From NCBI GenBank assembly GCA_907165065.1, contig OU015528.1, positions 69,793,474-69,857,473 on the forward strand: 64,000 nt of DNA, written 5' to 3'. Below are positions 59,493-64,000 of the stretch, piece after piece. Position numbers and translations under genes: made by a program. Every line of letters starts with the position of its first letter. The first letter of the stretch is position 1. The notes below the pieces were generated by a model, which worked only from the letters and a program-made list of their open reading frames with translations, did not search any database and had not been told where the DNA came from. This DNA comes from Caprimulgus europaeus. Lineage: Eukaryota > Chordata > Aves > Caprimulgiformes > Caprimulgidae.

Positions 59493-59499
<7 letters not shown>

Positions 59500-61380
59500 T
59501 TTCAAGTAGGGTATATGGTTAAAGACAATATTGAAAATTCTTTACAGAAAGGCAAATTATCCTTGCCTGGAAATCTGCTATTAGTTTGCCCAAAAGCAGA
59601 ATGTTAACTTGAAATAATATCCTGCCAAGAAGAAAACACATCTCAGATAAAATAGATTTGCAAGTTTAATTAATGCATGATTATACTGGCTTCTTAAAAA
59701 TCAAGATTAAGCATGTATCTGAAGCTTTTTGTGCAAATTAGAATTTAGAAACATCATCAGATTTTTTTTACACAGATGCAAACCGCGTTCTCCAAAGGTT
59801 TTGCTTTATTGTTTCACTGTGTAAAACCATGAGAGGTTTTTTTGTTTGCTTTTTTGTTTTAAATCTGCAGTAGCAGCTATATTATCTCCAAGTGTGTCAC
59901 CTCATAACTGGACAAGGCATTGTTCTTCCCATAAGAACATAAGCACCATAATGGTTGTGATCCTGCATAAGCAACTGTGGAAAAGCCTGACAGCTCTTCT
60001 CATCTGAAAGTCAAGAAACTGAACAAAGATTAAGTTTCCAAAGAGAAGAGCTGTTCATCATTTTCAGCCAACTTTAAGCTTTGATTCCTATATTTATACA
60101 GTTCATTACTTTTTCACAAGAAGCAAAATGTTCTTGTTCCATAGATGAATCAAGCTTTTGAGAATTTAGCAGCATATGTATTAATCATTGCATTCTCCTC
60201 ATTTTTTAAAAGAGAATACGTAATACAAAGGAAGACAACAAGTTTTATTCTCCAAGAAAAAGCAACAGCTCAGCTTCACAACATTAACTTTGACAAATAT
60301 TCATGAAAACACAACTCACCAGGTCCAAAAAGGGAAATAGCCCATATTTAAATGAATTCATTTTCACAACCATTCTCATTAATCTCTTCTCATGTAGGCT
60401 CATATTTTAAACATAAAAGATTTCCTTGATTCCATTTCCTACACTATTCTAGCTTCATGCTTTCTCGGAACAGCTGTGTCCAACTTCATATTTATGCAAA
60501 CATTTTCTTCACACTATTTTCCAGCTACTCTTCTGCTAGTTTACAGAAAAATGTGTTGTTAGACGTAGAAACTGCACTTTTCAAAAGCACTAGTGAGAGT
60601 CAGGATCTTGGTTTTCAGTGAATTTCAATTGCAGATGTGATTTCACCTTCTTAGGTCCCTTCAAAACCAGGGGTTTTTTACAGAACAAGAGTAAACTTAT
60701 TCTTCTCTACAATGTCACTTAATTTATAAGTTATGAATTTTAACTTCTGATGGATTTAATTATTACAAAACTTACGTATAACAATGTAATTTGCAATTAA
60801 TGCAACAGTATCTTATGTCAGAGTCTAGAAATTAGACCTCTTAATAGGTTTCTATTTTTGTGTATATGTCACTGCTTTGCTGCACTGTTTCCTTATATTC
60901 TCTGTGGCTCAATTTACTCAATTGTAAAATAAATATTAAAAATGTGATTACAAAAAAAAATATAATTTTATTAATATTATTAAAATATGTTTATAAATTT
61001 GCAAAAAATGTTGAGCACCCAGACAGAATAATGCAAGCTATCATTCTGCAGATGTTTAACCCAAACCAATGTTACACAGTCTTTCAAGAAGACTTCTCTT
61101 TTTCAAAACTCTTGGTGTTTTCCTCCCTTTGAAAAGTATTTTCTTCTTTGCAAATATTTTATGGTCCTTCAGAACCACTTAGCCTAGGGAAAAACAAGGA
61201 CATTTTTCTTAGCACAAAATCTATGGATCTGACCATGAAAAAGGTGTTTCTCCTGGCAGTATATGCAAATCTCAAAAATCTATAAAATTAATCTTGCCTT
61301 GCAGAAGTTGGAGGAAAATCTGAGCTCCTAAAAAATGTATTATGACAATAGGAAAACTGTCCAGTGTGACAGAAGTGTTC
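59493..61380. other. AT-rich noncoding DNA with a possible old repeat remnant at 59930
   Basis: CATAAGAACATAAGCACC at 59930-59947 shares its first 13 bases with the start of the old repeat at 8121, and 'TGATCCTGC' follows near 59958. The likeness is too short to be firm. The rest is unique and AT-rich; 60950-61000 is almost only A and T. No gene is seen. Confidence 0.45.
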
Positions 61381-61660
61381 AATCAGAGCACGGATGAGGT
61401 TGGCACGCACTTCTGGGGACTATCTCATCAAGCCCCCTGCTCAGAGAAGAGTTAACCAGAGCAGGTTTCTCAGGGCTGTTGTCCAGGTGACTTTGGCATA
61501 TCTCCAGGGATGGATACTCCACAACCTCCCTGGGCAACCTGTCCTGGTGTTTGTCAACCCTAACAGCCAAAGTGTTTTTTCTGATGTCTAAATGGAAATT
61601 TTTGTGTTTCAGTCTGTGCCCATTGCCTCTTGTCCTGTCACTGGGCACTACTGGGAAGAG
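61381..61660 (-). mobile_element. Outer CR1 LINE, left (3') part, minus strand
   Basis: Plus-strand landmarks are GATGAGGTTGGCACGCACTT, 'CTCCAGGGATGGATACTCCA', CACAACCTCCCTGGGCAACC and 'GCCTCTTGTCCTGTCACTGG'. These are complements of the CR1 3' UTR and ORF2 C-terminal end. The element stops at CTGGGAAGAG (61651-61660), where an opposite-strand CR1 begins, and resumes at 62356. Its decayed tail suggests it is older than the inner copy. Confidence 0.92.
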
Positions 61661-62355
61661 CAGTGTAGGCGAAAGAGATCTGGGGGTCCTGGTGGACAGC
61701 AGGACGACCATGAGCCAGCACTGTGCCCTTGTGGCCAGGAAGGCCAATGGCATCCTGGGGTGTATTAGAAGGGGTGTGGTTAGTAGGTCAAGAGAGGTTC
61801 TTCTTCCCCTCTACTCTGCCCTGGTGAGGCCACATCTGGAATATTGTGTCCAGTTCTGGGCCCCACAGTTCAAGAAGGACAGGGAGCTCCTTGAGAGAGT
61901 CTAGCGCAGAGCCACCAAAATGATTAAGGGAGTGGAACATCTCCCTTATGAGGAAAGGCTGAGGGAGCTGGGCCTCTTTAGCTTGGAGAAGAGGAGACTG
62001 AGGGGTGACCTTATTAATGTTTATAAATATTTGAAGGGTGAATGTGAGGAGGATGGGGTGAGGCTCTTCACAGTAACGACCGATGATAGGACAAGGGGTA
62101 ATGGGTGTAAGCTGGAACACAGGAGGTTCCGCTTAAATTTGAGAAGGAGCTTCTTTACTGTGAGGGTAACAGAGCACTGGAACAGGCTGCCCAGGGAGGT
62201 TGTGGAGTCTCCTTCTCTGGAGACATTCAAGACCCGCCTGGATGCCTTCCTGTGTGAACTCATCTAGGTGTTCCTGCTCCGGCAGGGGGATTGGACTAGA
62301 TGATCTTTCGAGGTCCCTTCCAATCCCTAATATTCTGTGATTCTGTGATTCTGTG
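61661..62355 (+). mobile_element. Inner CR1 LINE, plus strand, young-looking and 695 bp long
   Basis: This is the longest and best preserved CR1 copy here. From 61662 to 62267 one frame encodes the ORF2 C-terminal end, with landmarks [62 protein letters not shown] and [15 protein letters not shown] single in-frame TAG at 61902-61904 breaks it, where family members usually have a glutamine codon. The 3' UTR follows (GGGGGATTGGACTAGATGAT), and the copy ends with three ATTCTGTG units. It lacks the endonuclease and catalytic reverse-transcriptase core and so cannot act alone. It lies head-on inside an older CR1. Confidence 0.96.
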
Positions 62356-62576
62356 AGTCTGGCTCTGTCTTCTCCACACCCTCCTTTCATGCATTGCTGA
62401 GATCCACCTGACCCTACTCTTCTTCAGGCTGAACAGTCCCAGCTCCCTCACCCTCTCTTCCTGTTAAAGATTCTCCGAGCCCTTCTGTGTTTCAGTGACC
62501 CTCCCCTGGACTCACTGTAGCCAGTCCACATCCTTTTTTGAACTGGGCAGCCCAGCTCTGGACACGGCAGATGGCA
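62356..62576 (-). mobile_element. Outer CR1 LINE, right (5') part, minus strand
   Basis: The outer copy resumes with TCTGGCTCTGTCTTCTCCAC, CAGGCTGAACAGTCCCAGCT and TCTGGACACGGCAGATGG, which follow directly on from the piece ending at 61660. The extra AG at 62356-62357 repeats the AG at 61659-61660, so the target duplication is only about two bases, as is common for CR1. The middle has lost some sequence compared with other copies (near 62397-62420). Confidence 0.9.
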
Positions 62577-64000
62577 ACATAATGTACATGTTCCCAAAAA
62601 GCAGATTTTTTTAAGTGGTTCAAAATAGTATGGTTATACCTTCATTTATCCTCTTCAAATTAATTTTCATTAAAAGCTTATCTTTTACCACCCTTTTACA
62701 CATTAAACACCTTGTAAAAATCAATGAGTGTTTAAGGTATGGATAATTGGTATGACATGGCATTTAGTCTTTATGTGAGAACAAACTGTTCTAATTGGCA
62801 ACTCATTTAGCCTTAGGATCTCTTCCTGGCAGACTTGGTTAATGCAGACTCTCTGTCCTTCATATTTGTACATAGTATTGACTTTTTGAATTGTTTTTTT
62901 CTTTGCTGCCTCTTCAGCTTGGCTCATTGCACCCAATTCAATGACACTTCAAACCAGTAATGAAAAATATTACTGTGGATTTAATATTTAACACCTTATC
63001 TTAAAATTGCTCTATGTGGAAAATTCAGATGGAATTGTAATGTAAAAATATGTAACCCAAAATGTAAAAAAGAATGCACAGTAACAACAAAAGACCCTCT
63101 AAAAATACCTAACCACATTCTCAACAATGATGGTTAACCCAGTAGGGAAAGGAACAGAAGTTTCAATCAGTTCAGACTAAACTTACATTAACTTTCATTT
63201 TGTTCTATGCTCCTCATATCTAAAATGTGGGACTATGCTGGTCCCACAGTTAACTGGTAAATATTTTCTTGCATGAAAACATTATTCTTTCTAAATAAAG
63301 CTCTATTTCTCTACCAATTTAGTGGTGAAAACATCAGTATTAAGAATGGTTTACATTTCTTTGAATAATCTTAGGCAAATCATACACATTTAAAAAAATA
63401 CTTCCAAATGACTAATAACTGTAAATCAAAGGCCAAATTGTTTTATTCCTGACTGGTACAGAAGGGATAAAAAGGCCATAAGATTAGCAGAAGATACTAA
63501 ATAAAACTAGAGGGACAGCAAGTTCCACAAGTCCATGGGAACTCTTCAGGCAGATGATGATCAGTGTGTCATCTCAGGGTAAAGAAAAAGTCTGTGTTTA
63601 CTTGCACAGAGGCTGCTTGCTCTCTTATCTGAAGTGTATCTATATCTCCTGCATAGCCCGAGGGGAAGGATAGGTAAATATTTCCTGTGAATCAAATCAG
63701 CAGCTCTCAAATAGAACTGATTAAATCCTCTTGCAGCAAGCTGGAAATTTATTAGAAGTTATTTACTTCCATTACGGATGCACCTACATATATTAAGTAC
63801 TGTGGATTCATATAGAAAAAAGATTTAAAACAATGATTTTACAATCATATTAACTATCTGATAGGAAATAATTAATGGAATCCACAAATATTTGTGAAAA
63901 GAGTACAGCCAGAGAAAGTTATGATCAGCCTCACAAGAGCTAAAAGATGCTGGCAGCTGCTTAAGGCTGTGAATGCGCAGTAAGTCCTGGGGAAGGATTT
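62577..64000. other. AT-rich noncoding DNA, nothing identified
   Basis: Unique sequence to the end of the window. No open frame exceeds about 71 codons. A GCAGTAAGT near 63977-63985 resembles a splice donor, but no exon is definable. The motif-dense stretch 63500-63980 has no repeats and could be conserved noncoding DNA. Confidence 0.45.

Noticed and set aside
61379..61753. 124-codon minus-strand frame
   Set aside because: It fuses the antisense of the inner CR1 with the outer CR1 coding remnant across a nested-insertion junction. It is not a gene.
1..64000. Bacterial-type features (operons, CRISPR array, rRNA, tRNA, terminators)
   Set aside because: None seen. CR1 insertions, microsatellites and low gene density point to a bird nuclear genome, where these models do not apply.

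Overview
This window looks like nuclear DNA from a bird, from an intron or between genes. It is AT-rich, has few CpGs, contains many A/T homopolymer runs, and shows no protein-coding gene, rRNA, tRNA or CRISPR array that I can support. The bird assignment rests on at least ten insertions of the LINE CR1 (chicken repeat 1). They show its usual 5' truncation, its ORF2 C-terminal coding segment, and 3' ends made of short ATTCTATG or ATTCTGTG repeats. Nearly all open reading frames are short, unrelated to known proteins by eye, and consistent with chance. The few protein-like frames belong to CR1.

Layout. 1-15.7 kb: unique AT-rich DNA with one degenerate LTR-like repeat (about 900-1565), a possible mariner-type inverted-repeat end (6021), an old amniote-type repeat remnant (8121) and a 16-bp-stem hairpin (10888). 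15.7-25.5 kb: CR1 fragments at 15766 (+) and 20092 (-), two separate 50-bp tandem duplications (18291 diverged, 21546 perfect) and GTTT-rich low-complexity DNA. 25.48-26.23 kb: the only CpG-rich, GC-rich block, with a 239-codon open frame, a TATA-like upstream sequence and an AATAAA plus GT-rich downstream element. 26-38 kb: mostly unique DNA with an (AAT)7 microsatellite, CR1 remnants at 34076 (+) and 35809 (-), and a G-quadruplex motif at 37594. 38.26-41.98 kb: two same-strand CR1 pieces whose ends nearly abut in the CR1 sequence but lie 3.4 kb apart, with a minus-strand CR1 (39724) between them. This may be one CR1 split by a later insertion. 42-53 kb: unique DNA with (GA)16 at 46807. 53.35-53.72 kb: a composite segment bounded by 12-bp perfect inverted repeats and holding a 60-bp tandem duplication and a 10-bp hairpin. 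54-58 kb: unique DNA, part of which resembles conserved noncoding sequence. 57.88-62.6 kb: a CR1 at 57880, a CR1 carrying a 49-bp CR1 snippet at 59266, an (AT)17 tract, and a clear CR1-inside-CR1 nest at 61381-62576. 62.6-64 kb: unique AT-rich DNA.

No genes act together here. The main content is a layered record of CR1 insertion, local duplication and later disruption. The two observations most worth following are the split CR1 with its 3.4-kb intervening segment and the CpG-rich block at 25.5 kb. All repeat identifications come from recalled family features, not from a database search. Boundaries are good to a few bases where two copies can be compared and to tens of bases elsewhere.
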